NCBI RefSeq assembly: GCF_000067165.1
Contig: NC_010162.1
Coordinates: 1,922,001 to 1,986,000 of the forward strand
Source of the DNA: Sorangium cellulosum So ce56
Lineage (GTDB): Bacteria; Myxococcota_A; Polyangia; Polyangiales; Polyangiaceae
Reading direction: 5' to 3'
Length of the DNA: 64,000 bases
Position 1 is the stretch's first letter, and each line of letters starts with the position of its first letter. The translations under genes and the position numbers were made by a program. The notes below the pieces were generated by a model. That model made no database searches and was not told the DNA's origin. It saw only the letters and a list, made by a program, of their open reading frames with translations. Of this stretch, positions 42,479 to 51,388 are shown one piece after another.

Positions 42479-43876
42479 ATGACGACGAGGAAGGCAGCGG
42501 CGGGCGGGGCCAAGCGCCGGATCGCGCGGAAGCTGGGGCCGAGCAAGGGCGCCCGTGGCGTCTACTTCTTGTCGCTCACGCTGGAGAACGTGCGCTGCTT
42601 CGGGCCGGCGCAGACGCTCGACCTGTCGAACGGCGAGGGGAAGCCGCGGCAGTGGACCGTGATCCTGGGGAACAACGGGGTAGGGAAGACGACGCTGCTG
42701 AAGGCGCTCGTCGCCAGCCGGCCGGTGTTGGCTGACGAAGCGCCCGAGTACGTTATCTGTCACATCATTTCGCCATCGAAATTTCTCATCAACAATGAAG
42801 AACTGCTACGCACCTCGGCACGAACTGCAATCCTCGAGAGCCGTATTTCGTTCGGCGGCTTGATCTCTGCACCTGAATCCAAGTTCCGCGCGGAGACACT
42901 GCATGCCAAGGTCGAACGTTCCCGAGGTCGTGGCAATATCGCCAAGCGGGTCGAGTTGGCCGATCTGTTCTGTGTTGCCTACGGAGCCTCCCGTCGCATG
43001 GGCGCGAGCGCCTTGACGGATCCCCGTGACGACGATCCGATCGCTACCCTCTTCCACGATCACGTTCCCCTGCGCAACGCCGAGGAGTGGCTCCTCCAGG
43101 CCGACTACGCCGCGAACAAGCCCTCACCGCACCAGGAGCGGGCTCGCGCCCGGCGGGACGCGGTCCGATCGATGCTCATCGAGCTGCTGCCCGAGGTCGA
43201 GGACATCCAGATCCTCGCTGATCTGGACGATAACCCTGCACGCCCCCGCCCTGGTATCCTGCTCGAGACGCCTTATGGCCGGGTGCCCCTCCAGGGCCTG
43301 AGCCTCGGCTACAAGACCTTGCTCGCGTGGATGGTCGACTTCGCCAGCCGCCTCTACGAGCGTTACCCCGACAGCGAGAACCCCCTCGCGGAACCGGCGG
43401 TGGTCCTCGTCGACGAGATCGATCTGCACCTGCATCCGGCCTGGCAGCGGAAGCTGCTCAGCTATCTCTCGGAGCGCTTCCCCAACGTCCAGTTCATCGT
43501 CACCGCGCACAGCCCGCTCGTGGTCCAGGCGGCGGAGAACGCCAACATCGTCGTCCTGCGTCGTGAGGGCGACCACGTGGTCATCGACAACAGCGGCGCG
43601 GCGGTTCGAACCTGGCGCGTCGATCAGATCCTGACCAGCGACCTGTTCGGGCTGCCGAGCGCGCGGCCGCCCGCGCTCGACGCGCTCCTCGCCGAGCGCC
43701 GGGAGATCCTGACCAAGCCCCGCCTCTCGACGGCGGATCGACGCGCGCTCGAGCGCGTCGAGCGAGAGATCGGCGAGCTGCCGACCGGCGAGACGCCCGA
43801 GCAGATGGAGGCCATGGACATCATTCAGCAGGCGGCGCGCTCGCTGAAGAAGGCCGGTGGCGGCGCCTCCAGATGA
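42479..43876 (+). CDS. AAA ATPase of Septu (PtuA)-like defence module
   Basis: A 465-residue SMC/ABC-type ATPase. The N-terminal half has Walker A LGNNGVGKTTLLKAL (about 63-77); the C-terminal half has signature-like GLSLGYKTLLAW, Walker B AVVLVDEIDLHLHP and the switch FIVTAHSPLVVQ. This OLD/PtuA-like layout, together with an HNH gene that overlaps its stop, fits Septu systems in which ATPase and nuclease together block phage growth. A strong ribosome site (GGGAGGCGAG) lies before the ATG. The stretch 42730-42970 between the two halves is much richer in A/T than the rest (29 of 60 bases are G/C in 42781-42840), which suggests exchange of an internal segment. Phage defence is inferred from the gene pair. 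Confidence 0.82.
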   Translation: MTTRKAAAGGAKRRIARKLGPSKGARGVYFLSLTLENVRCFGPAQTLDLSNGEGKPRQWTVILGNNGVGKTTLLKALVASRPVLADEAPEYVICHIISPSKFLINNEELLRTSARTAILESRISFGGLISAPESKFRAETLHAKVERSRGRGNIAKRVELADLFCVAYGASRRMGASALTDPRDDDPIATLFHDHVPLRNAEEWLLQADYAANKPSPHQERARARRDAVRSMLIELLPEVEDIQILADLDDNPARPRPGILLETPYGRVPLQGLSLGYKTLLAWMVDFASRLYERYPDSENPLAEPAVVLVDEIDLHLHPAWQRKLLSYLSERFPNVQFIVTAHSPLVVQAAENANIVVLRREGDHVVIDNSGAAVRTWRVDQILTSDLFGLPSARPPALDALLAERREILTKPRLSTADRRALERVEREIGELPTGETPEQMEAMDIIQQAARSLKKAGGGASR

Positions 43877-44667
43877 TCCGGGTCAAGAAGCCGGAGCAGG
43901 CGCCCAGGAAGCTGCGAGACAAGGCGCCCGCGGCGCGCGCGGCCGTCTGCGCTTCGTACCGCGGCGCGCGCGCGTCGATCCAGCGCGGCGCGGCGACGCT
44001 CGACTTCGAGGTTGCCGTCTATGCCCACCCCGCCGTGAAGACGGCGCTGGAGACGGCTCACCACGGCAAGTGCTGCTACTGCGAGTCGAAGGTGAAGCAC
44101 GTCGCTCATGGGGACGTGGAGCACTATCGGCCCAAGGCCGCGGTGCAGCAGGCGCGGACGGCGCCCATCGAGCGCCCGGGGTACTACTGGCTGGCGTACG
44201 CATGGGAAAACCTCCTCTTCTCGTGCGTGCTCTGCAACGAGAAGCACAAGAGGAACCTGTTCCCGCTGCGTGATCCCCGGAAGCGCGCCCGCTCGGCGCG
44301 CGCCAGGCTGGCCGCGGAGGCGCCGCTCCTCGTTCATCCCGCGCAGGAGGATCCCGAGCAGATCATCGGCTTTCGCGACGAGTACGCCTATCCCATCGAG
44401 GGGAATCCGCGCGCCGAAGCGACGATCGACGAGGTGCTGCAGCTCAATCAGCGGCAACCTCTCCTCGAGCGCAGGCGCGAGCACCTCGCGATCATCCGGG
44501 CCATGCAGGTGATCGCGGGCCAGCCGGATATCGATCCCGCAGAGCGAGCGCGGGCCCGCGCGTGGCTCGATCGCAGCGTCGCGGACGACGCCGAGTACGC
44601 GGCCATGACTCGAGCCGCGCTCCGCTCGCACTCACCTCGTCGCGACGCCTCCCGGCTTGCGCGCTGA
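43873..44667 (+). CDS. HNH endonuclease of Septu (PtuB)-like defence module
   Basis: A 264-residue protein whose ATG lies inside the ATPase stop (ATGA). The HNH-type zinc/metal motif is clear: CCYCESK, then DVEHYRPK and LFSCVLCNEKHKRNLFPL, which is the layout of TIGR02646-like and PtuB nucleases (Cys4 zinc site plus catalytic His). The C-terminal part is helical and basic. It should cut DNA or RNA when the ATPase partner is triggered. It ends 3 bp before the stop of a convergent gene. Confidence 0.82.
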   Translation: MIRVKKPEQAPRKLRDKAPAARAAVCASYRGARASIQRGAATLDFEVAVYAHPAVKTALETAHHGKCCYCESKVKHVAHGDVEHYRPKAAVQQARTAPIERPGYYWLAYAWENLLFSCVLCNEKHKRNLFPLRDPRKRARSARARLAAEAPLLVHPAQEDPEQIIGFRDEYAYPIEGNPRAEATIDEVLQLNQRQPLLERRREHLAIIRAMQVIAGQPDIDPAERARARAWLDRSVADDAEYAAMTRAALRSHSPRRDASRLAR

Positions 44668-44670
44668 CCC

Positions 44671-47600
44671 TCACTCCTTCCGCAAGAGCCCGTAGCGGGC
44701 GAGCTTCCGGTACAGCGTCATCCTCGGGATCCCGAGGCTCCTCGACACCTCGCTCACGTTCCAGCGGGAGAGATCGAGCGCGGCGCGGATCCGCTCCTCC
44801 TCGGCGCCCTGGTGCTCGGCGCGCGACCGGCCCCGCGGCGCGGGCGCCGCCGCCGGCAGCTGGATGTCGGCGGCGCCGATCTCCGGGCCCGGCGAGAGCA
44901 CGCACGCGCGCGAGAGCACGTTCTCTAGCTGCCTCACGTTGCCGGGCCAGCCGTACGACGAGAGCCGCCGGAGCGCGCCCCGGGACAGCCGGAACGCCGG
45001 GCGGCCCTGGCGCGCCGCGAGCTTCTCGACGATCGCCTGCGCGATCGCCGGGATGTCTTCCGGCCGGTCGCGCAGCGGCGGCAAGCGGATCTCGATGACG
45101 CTGACCCGGTAGTAGAGATCCTCGCGAAAGCGCCCCCGGGCGACCTCGTCCCGCAGATCCCGGTTCGTCGCGCAGACGACCCGCACGTCGGCCACCGAGA
45201 CGCTCCGGTCCGACCCCACCGGGCGGATCGAGCGCTCCTGGAGCGCGCGGAGCAGCTTCGCCTGCACGCCGAGCGGCACCTCCCCGAGCTCGTCGAGGAA
45301 CAGCGTCCCGCCCCGCGCCGAGAGGAACAGGCCGCCGTGATCGCGGACCGCGCCGGTGAACGCGCCCTTCACGTGGCCGAAGAGCTCCGACTCGAGCAGC
45401 GCCTCGGGCAGCGCGGCGCAGTTGACCGCGACGAACGGCCCATCCCGGCGGGGCCCGCCCGCGTGGATCGCGCGCGCGACGAGCTCCTTGCCCGTGCCGC
45501 TCTCGCCGGTCACCGTCACGGTCACGTCGCTCTCCGCGACGCGCTCGCAGAGCGCGAGCACGGCGCGCATCGGCGCGCTCCTCCCGGCGATCTCCGGGAA
45601 GTCGCGGCGCGCGTCCGCCCGGGTCCGCTCGAGCTCGTGCGAGAGCCGCTCGATCTCGTCGGCCTGCGAGCGCATGAGCTCCGCGACCCGCCGCTGCTCC
45701 TCCTCCAGGGCCCGCGTGCGGTCCCGGAGCTCGGCCATCAGCCTGCCGTTGTGCAGCGCGACCGCGATCTGGTCCGCGAACGCGCCGAGCAGATCCGCGT
45801 CGCCCTCCGCGAACTTGCCGCGCTGGAACCGGTTGTCGAGGTAGACGGCGCCGAGCACCGCGCCGTGCGCGCGGATCGGCACGCACACGATCGACCGGAG
45901 CCGCAGGCCGTGCACGGACGCGTTCCCGTGGAACCGCTCGTCGGCCAGCGCGTCGACCGTGAGCACCGCCTCCCCGCGCTCGACCACCCGCTTCGCGATT
46001 CCGTGGCTGAACTTGAGCTGGCTCTTGCCGACGCGCTCGCGATCGAGGTTCCGCGCGACAGCGACCTCGAGCCTGCCCTTCGCGTGGCCTCCCGGTTCCG
46101 GCGACGGCGACGCGAGGATCACGAACCCCCGCTCGGCGCCGGTCAGCTCGATGGCCGCGTCCATGGCGAGGCGGAGCACCTCCTCCGCGTCGAGCGTCGA
46201 GCTCAGGCGCCGGTTCACCTCGAGCAGCTTGAGCACGAGCTCCATGCGGGCCCCCGGCGGCGCGGGCCCGGCGCGGAGCGCGGCCCGCCGCGGGTGCCGC
46301 CAGAAGACCTCGGCGAGGTCGGCCGGGAGCGTGCTCCCGATGCGCTCCCAGCACTCGAGCGCGGCCGTGCGGTGCCGCTCCGCCAGCGCCGTCGCCGACC
46401 GGAGGCGGAGCACCTCGGCGGACACCTCCTCGTGCTTCGCGTGGAGCTCGAGCTGCGAGACCCTCACCACGAGGCCCGCGCCCCGCTGCACCTCCGCGAG
46501 GGCCGCGCCCGTGTCGCCGCGGGCCAGCGCGAGCTCCGCGCCCGCCGTCGCGTGGCGCAGCGCGAGGTCCGCCGCGTCGGCCTCCCGGAGCAGCGCCGCG
46601 GCCTCGGCCAGCCGCGCGCCCGCCGCGGCCCTGTCCCGCGCCGCGAGCGCGACCTCCGCGGCGTGGATCACCGCCTCGCACGCCTCGCGCTTCGACCCGC
46701 GCGCCGCGTGGCCGGCGCGGGCCTCCTCGAGCAGCCGCGCCGCCTCGCCGAGCGCGCCGCGCGCGGCGGCGATCTCCGCCGCGAGCCCGAGCGCCGCCAC
46801 GGCGATCTCCTCGGGGGCCCTCGGGCCCTCGGGCGCTCGCATCCGCGCGACGGCGAGCTCGGCGCGCTCGAGCAGGCCGACGTCCGCGTGGATCTTGGCG
46901 AGGTTGAAGCGCAGCGTCGCCTCGGTTCGCTCCTTGGCGAAGGCGATCGCCGCCCGGAGCCCGCGCTCGTAGCAGCGCAGCGCCGCGCCCCAGTCGCCGA
47001 GCTGGTGCCTCGCCGTCCCCAGGTTGAGCGCGGCCGTCGCGAGCAGATCGCCGAGGCCCTCGGCCTCGGCCAGGTCGAGCGCCTCCTGGAACCCGCGCGC
47101 CGCCAGGGCCGCGTCGCCGGCGCGGTAGGCATGGAGCGCGTGGTAGCTGAGCGTGCGGGCGCGGGCGCGGGGCGAGCCCGACGCCGGCCGCAGCGCGACG
47201 GCGCGCGCCAGGCTCTGGAGCGCCCCGGCCTGGTCGCTCAGGTACCCGAGCGCGAGGCCCAGCGTCTCGGCGAGCTCCGCGGCGGCCTCGCGCGCCTCGC
47301 CGCTCGCGAGGGCGCCGTCGGCCTCGAGCGCCTCGCCGCTCGCGAGGGTGCTCTCGACCTCGCGCGCCTCGCCGCTCGCGGGCGCGCCCTCGACCTCGCG
47401 TGATCCGAGCGCCGCGAGCGCCCCCTCCGCCTCGCGCCGGGCCTCGTCGTAGCGGCCGAGGCGCAGCAGGCAGCGCGCGGAGAGGCTCGCGAGCCGCCCG
47501 CCCCAGGGCCCGGGCGAGAGGGCCCGCGCGCGCCCGAGCTGCCAGAGCGCCCGCTCGACCTTGCCGAGCTTCTCGTAGCAGCGCGCCGCCCGGTACGAGA

Positions 47601-49692
47601 GCTCCGCGCCGACGCCGGCGGGCGGCCCTGCGCGCCTCGCCCGCGCGAGCAGCGAGAGCGCGCGCCGCGGGTCGCCGGCCGCCTCGATCGCGGACGCCGC
47701 GGCCACGAGCGTCCGCGGCGCCGGCAGGACCTCGCAGGCGGCGTCCGCCGCGCGCACCCAGGCGCGCGGCGCCCACTCGAGCATCGGCCCGGACGCGGCG
47801 AGCGCCCGCCGCGCCGCCTCGTGGTCGCCCGCGAGCACGAGCGCCCTCGCCCGGTCCGCCGCGCGCTGGCTGCGGAGCGCCGGGCCGAGGGCCGCCTCGT
47901 CGGCGCCGGCGAGCTGGGCCGCCATCGCGGCCGCGACCTCGCGCACGACGCCGGCGTCGAGCCAGGGCAGGATCGCCCTGGCTTGCCCGGGCTGGCCGAG
48001 GCGGAACCCCTCGCCGTCGAGCCGCGCGAGCCCCGCGGCCTCGAGCGCGTCGAGCGCCGCGCGCCCCACGCCGAGCGCGGCGGCGGCCTCGGGCCCGAGC
48101 GGATCCGCGACCGCGAGCGCCGCGAGGGCGCGCGCCTCGCCGCGGTCGAGCGCCGCAACGCGCCGTCGCCAGAGCTCCGGGGTGCCCGTCGTGTGGACGA
48201 ACCTGTCGAGCTCCGCCTCGCTCAGGCTGCGCTGCGCCAGCGCGGCGCAGAGCTCCTTGAGCGCGCGCGGCCGGCCGCCGCTCGCGCGCAGGAGGTCCGA
48301 CGTGCGCGCCGCCGTGGCGAGGGGCGCGGTCCAGACCCGGACCGCGTCCTCGCCGAGCGGGCCCAGCGGGAGCTCGACGACCGCGCCGCCGCCCACGTCG
48401 AGCCGCTCCGCCGAGGCGATCAGCCAGAGGACGGCGTCGGTCGGCTCGGTCGATCGCACGAGCGCCTCGAGCAGCGCCCGGTCGTGCGCGCCCAGCCTGT
48501 GGGCGTCGTCGATCGCGAGCACGCGCGGCCGGCGCGGCGCGGGCGATCCGTACGGATCACGCGGATCCCGCAGATCGCGCGGATCCCGCGGGGCGCGCCC
48601 CGCCTCGCCCTCGCGCCCGCGCGCCCCCGCGAGCTCGCCGCGGGCCCCGAGCAGCGCGTCGACGCCGGCCGGGAGCGGCGCGCCGCCGAGCGCCCGGACC
48701 AGCAGCGCGCGCAGCGGATCGTCGCCGCGGGGCGCGCCCTCGACGACCTGCGCGCGGAGCTGCGCGCGCCACTTGAGCTCGCGGAACAGCCGCGATTTGC
48801 CCGTGCCTTCCTCGCCCGTGACGATCGCCGCGCGCGGCCCGCGCTCGCCGCGGAGCAGCGCCTCGAGCGCCGCGCCGAACGCCTCGACCTCGCGCTCCCG
48901 GCCCACGATCTCGCCCGGCTCGCTCACGACGGCGGGCGCGCGCCGCGGCAGGCCGCCGGTGGAGAGGGCCTCGAGGACCTCCTCGACCCCGGAGGGGCGG
49001 CTCGCCGGATCCTCGGCGGTGAGCCGCTCGGCAAGGCGGCGAACGGCGGCGGGCGGCGCCCCGGAGAGGAGCGGGAACAGGGCCTCGAGCGTCCGCCCCA
49101 CCGCGAAGAGATCGGTGCGCGCGCTCGGCGGGGCCCCCCGGAGGAGCTCCGGCGCGAAGAACCGCGCCGTCCCCGAGAGGTCCCCCGCGCCCGCGCGCAT
49201 CCTCCGCGCCGCGCTGAGGTCGATGAGCACGCCCGCGCCGTCGTCCCGCACGAGGACGTTCTCGGGCTTGAAGTCGCCGTGGACGATGCCGGCGCCGTGG
49301 AGCCACCCGAGCGCGTCGAGCGCGTCGAGCAGGACGGGCAGGGCCGCGCGGAAGGCGCGCCCCCGCGCGTGCTCGGCCAGCGTCCGGCCGCGGATGAGCT
49401 CCGTCGTGGCGTACGTGAGCGGCTGGCCCGGCGCGCCGCCGGACGTCGTCCGGGCGAAGTCGTACGCGCGCGGGAGGCGCGGGTGAGCGCAGGCCGAGAG
49501 CAGCGAGAACTCCCGCCGGAACGCCTCGAGCGCGCCCGCGGAGCCGAAGCTCAGCGATTTCATCGCGACGTCGCGATCGAAGAGCCGGTCGCGCGCCTCG
49601 TAGACCGAGGCGAGCCCGCCGCGCCCGAGCGCGCGCACGACCTCGTAACGACCGTCGACCACGGCCCCTGGCGCAATGCCGTGGTGTACCAT
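44671..49692 (-). CDS. Kinase-AAA-TPR-GAF-sigma54 activator fusion
   Basis: A giant regulator of about 1673 residues. Order: Ser/Thr-kinase-like domain (10-270), AAA ATPase with IVTGEEGTGKS (about 290), TPR-like helical region (640-1130), GAF domain (1150-1330), sigma54 AAA+ domain with GESGTGKE (about 1393) and the sigma54-contacting loop GAFTGA (about 1440), and a Fis-type HTH at the C-terminus (NVSEVSRSLGIPRMTLYRKL). The kinase part keeps the ATP Lys (VAMK) but has HGD instead of HRD and DLS instead of DFG, so its activity is doubtful. It should activate sigma54 promoters in response to several inputs. ATG 49692 is preferred; a start at 49731 would translate an operator-like repeat array. 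Confidence 0.88.
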   Translation of the reverse strand: MVHHGIAPGAVVDGRYEVVRALGRGGLASVYEARDRLFDRDVAMKSLSFGSAGALEAFRREFSLLSACAHPRLPRAYDFARTTSGGAPGQPLTYATTELIRGRTLAEHARGRAFRAALPVLLDALDALGWLHGAGIVHGDFKPENVLVRDDGAGVLIDLSAARRMRAGAGDLSGTARFFAPELLRGAPPSARTDLFAVGRTLEALFPLLSGAPPAAVRRLAERLTAEDPASRPSGVEEVLEALSTGGLPRRAPAVVSEPGEIVGREREVEAFGAALEALLRGERGPRAAIVTGEEGTGKSRLFRELKWRAQLRAQVVEGAPRGDDPLRALLVRALGGAPLPAGVDALLGARGELAGARGREGEAGRAPRDPRDLRDPRDPYGSPAPRRPRVLAIDDAHRLGAHDRALLEALVRSTEPTDAVLWLIASAERLDVGGGAVVELPLGPLGEDAVRVWTAPLATAARTSDLLRASGGRPRALKELCAALAQRSLSEAELDRFVHTTGTPELWRRRVAALDRGEARALAALAVADPLGPEAAAALGVGRAALDALEAAGLARLDGEGFRLGQPGQARAILPWLDAGVVREVAAAMAAQLAGADEAALGPALRSQRAADRARALVLAGDHEAARRALAASGPMLEWAPRAWVRAADAACEVLPAPRTLVAAASAIEAAGDPRRALSLLARARRAGPPAGVGAELSYRAARCYEKLGKVERALWQLGRARALSPGPWGGRLASLSARCLLRLGRYDEARREAEGALAALGSREVEGAPASGEAREVESTLASGEALEADGALASGEAREAAAELAETLGLALGYLSDQAGALQSLARAVALRPASGSPRARARTLSYHALHAYRAGDAALAARGFQEALDLAEAEGLGDLLATAALNLGTARHQLGDWGAALRCYERGLRAAIAFAKERTEATLRFNLAKIHADVGLLERAELAVARMRAPEGPRAPEEIAVAALGLAAEIAAARGALGEAARLLEEARAGHAARGSKREACEAVIHAAEVALAARDRAAAGARLAEAAALLREADAADLALRHATAGAELALARGDTGAALAEVQRGAGLVVRVSQLELHAKHEEVSAEVLRLRSATALAERHRTAALECWERIGSTLPADLAEVFWRHPRRAALRAGPAPPGARMELVLKLLEVNRRLSSTLDAEEVLRLAMDAAIELTGAERGFVILASPSPEPGGHAKGRLEVAVARNLDRERVGKSQLKFSHGIAKRVVERGEAVLTVDALADERFHGNASVHGLRLRSIVCVPIRAHGAVLGAVYLDNRFQRGKFAEGDADLLGAFADQIAVALHNGRLMAELRDRTRALEEEQRRVAELMRSQADEIERLSHELERTRADARRDFPEIAGRSAPMRAVLALCERVAESDVTVTVTGESGTGKELVARAIHAGGPRRDGPFVAVNCAALPEALLESELFGHVKGAFTGAVRDHGGLFLSARGGTLFLDELGEVPLGVQAKLLRALQERSIRPVGSDRSVSVADVRVVCATNRDLRDEVARGRFREDLYYRVSVIEIRLPPLRDRPEDIPAIAQAIVEKLAARQGRPAFRLSRGALRRLSSYGWPGNVRQLENVLSRACVLSPGPEIGAADIQLPAAAPAPRGRSRAEHQGAEEERIRAALDLSRWNVSEVSRSLGIPRMTLYRKLARYGLLRKE
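47292..47400. repeat. 36 bp tandem repeat x 3 inside the sigma54 regulator gene
   Basis: Units begin at 47292, 47328 and 47364 and encode a 12-residue repeat of the type ASGEAREVESTL, inserted between TPR helices. They are imperfect copies and keep the frame. Confidence 0.8.
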
Positions 49693-49719
49693 CGGTACAA
49701 TATGGTACAGAATGGTACA
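49686..49719. promoter_or_regulatory. GGTACA direct-repeat array, 10 bp pitch
   Basis: GGTACA occurs at 49694, 49704 and 49714, exactly one helical turn apart, and GTACC at 49686-49690 makes an inverted repeat with the first. The array lies at the start of the sigma54 regulator gene, in the gap to a divergent lipoprotein gene, and is a probable operator for one or both. Confidence 0.7.
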
Positions 49720-49790
49720 AATTGGGGCCACGATCTCCGCGGAACACCGCGGATCGCATTGGCGCGACTCTTGAACAGAGGGGCGGCGTG

Positions 49791-50492
49791 ATGCGCTGGC
49801 TTGCGGTCCTTCTCGTCGCTTGCGCCGCCGGGTGCGGGGTGAACCCCATCCCGGAGCCGCCCTTCGAGCGGCCGCCGGCGCTCGCCGGCGACGTCGTCGG
49901 CGCGGTGTGCGACGTGTGCGACGGCGCCCCGCTGGAGCTCACCGGCGCGCCCGGGAGCGTGACCGACGCCGACGTGGTCTGGGCGATGAACCTCGATGGG
50001 ACCGCGCCCCCCGTCGTCGCGCCGGTCGCGGGCGACGGCAGCTTCGCGCTCGACATCGACGGCCTCCGGGGGAACGAGCTGCGCCTCCAGGCGCGGCGCG
50101 GCGCGCTGCGCTCCGAGCCGGTGGACCTCATCGCCGCCTCCGGCGCCCTCGAGCCGTCGCCTCGCCCGCTCGCAGGCTGCTTCGAGGTCGAGCGGGAGCT
50201 CGCCCTGCCCGAGGCGGCCGCCGGCGCGGCGTCCAGCAGCGCTGTCGCGCTCGCGCACTTCTGCGGCGCGCCGCTCGCGATCGACAGGATCGCGCTGCGC
50301 GCCCCGGCGCCCGAGTACAGCCTCGAGGGAACGGCGGCCCCCGTGGTCCTCGAGGCGGGGAGCGCCGGAGAGCTCCGCGTGGTGTACCGGCCGACCGGCG
50401 CCGCCGCGCGCGAGGAAGTGGCGCTGATCGAGGTGTCTTCACCGGAGGTCTTCCGGCGGGCGGTGACGCTCTTCGTGCCCGGCGCTCCCTGA
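49791..50492 (+). CDS. Hypothetical lipoprotein
   Basis: A 233-residue protein. A short signal peptide ends in lipobox VACAAGC. The mature part starts with a Cys pair (CDVCDGAP) and is beta-rich, with phrases like LELTGAPGSVTDADVVWAM, FALDIDGLRGNELRLQAR and a C-terminal ASH-like or Ig-like stretch (AGELRVVYRPTGAAAREEV). No family is named with certainty. It is divergent from the sigma54 regulator and may be under the control of the GGTACA array. The GTG at 49788 directly before the ATG is an alternative start. Confidence 0.7.
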   Translation: MRWLAVLLVACAAGCGVNPIPEPPFERPPALAGDVVGAVCDVCDGAPLELTGAPGSVTDADVVWAMNLDGTAPPVVAPVAGDGSFALDIDGLRGNELRLQARRGALRSEPVDLIAASGALEPSPRPLAGCFEVERELALPEAAAGAASSSAVALAHFCGAPLAIDRIALRAPAPEYSLEGTAAPVVLEAGSAGELRVVYRPTGAAAREEVALIEVSSPEVFRRAVTLFVPGAP

Positions 50493-50587
50493 GTCGATTC
50501 CAGCTCTCCGCTCCTCCGGGAGGCTCGAGACGGGCCTCGAGGGGGAGCTGCATCTCCCAACCCCACGAGAAAGATACGGAGACCAAC

Positions 50588-51139
50588 ATGCGAGCCTGTG
50601 CCTTGTTGCTTCTTGCGGCCTCTTCGATCGTCGGACTGCTCGGCTGTGACCCTCCCACGGGCGGCGGCGGCGGGGCGTGCCCGGATCCGAGCGATCCGGG
50701 CGTCCACTACGTCTCTCAAGATCCGGACGAGTGCGCGCTCATCGACTTCGTCTGCGCGGAGGGACAGCGGCTGATGACCGAGCCCGGGTGCGGCTGCGGC
50801 TGCATCGACGAGGAGCCGCCTCCCCCCGTGTGCCCGGACCCGGGTGATCCAGGCGTCCGTTACGTCTCTCACGATCCGAACGAGTGCGCCCTCATCGACT
50901 TCGATTGCTCACCGCCCGAAAAGCTCTTCTCCGGCGAGTGCGGCTGTGGCTGCGTCGGCCCCGCGCCGGAGGCCTGCCCTGACGCCGCGGATCCGGACGT
51001 CCGCTACGTCTCTCACGATCCGGAGTACTGCCACCTCGTCGACTTCATCTGCGCGCCGGGAGAGGAGCTCTTCTCCGACGCGTGCGGCTGCGGCTGCGTC
51101 GGCCCGGCGCTCCCCGTCGGGCGCACTCAAGGCAACTGA
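50588..51139 (+). CDS. Cys-rich lipoprotein with three tandem modules
   Basis: A 183-residue protein. A signal peptide ends in lipobox VGLLGC. The mature part consists of three copies of a module of about 50 residues: CPDPxDPxVxYVSxDP, then ECALIDFxC, then a stretch ending in CGCGC. Each module has six Cys, so three small disulphide-linked or metal-binding units are likely. No known family is recognised. It follows the previous lipoprotein by 95 bp and has the sequence GAAAGATACGGAG in front of the ATG. Confidence 0.8.
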   Translation: MRACALLLLAASSIVGLLGCDPPTGGGGGACPDPSDPGVHYVSQDPDECALIDFVCAEGQRLMTEPGCGCGCIDEEPPPPVCPDPGDPGVRYVSHDPNECALIDFDCSPPEKLFSGECGCGCVGPAPEACPDAADPDVRYVSHDPEYCHLVDFICAPGEELFSDACGCGCVGPALPVGRTQGN

Positions 51140-51261
51140 CCGCGCCCGCGGTCTGCCACCCTGAGAAAGGTGCTCGCACGGCCGTCCCGCGGAGCCGGCG
51201 CCGCGCGTGAACCTCGGCGAAAGCGGCCGCTCAGGATTGTTTACATGCGCGCACCCATCGC

Positions 51262-51291
51262 ATCACGCAGGAATCACGCAAGAATCACGCA
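51262..51291 (+). promoter_or_regulatory. ATCACGCA direct-repeat array, 11 bp pitch
   Basis: Exact copies of ATCACGCA start at 51262, 51273 and 51284. They lie about 100 bp before the LacI-like/STAS gene and have the spacing of activator binding sites on one face of the helix. Confidence 0.65.
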
Positions 51292-51388
51292 GCATGGAGC
51301 GGCGGCCGGGCGACGCGGAAGTTCTTGAGTCGTTTCATCGAGGACGGTGGTAGGCTCGCCTGGGGATCAGGGGGCGAGCGCGACCGGG

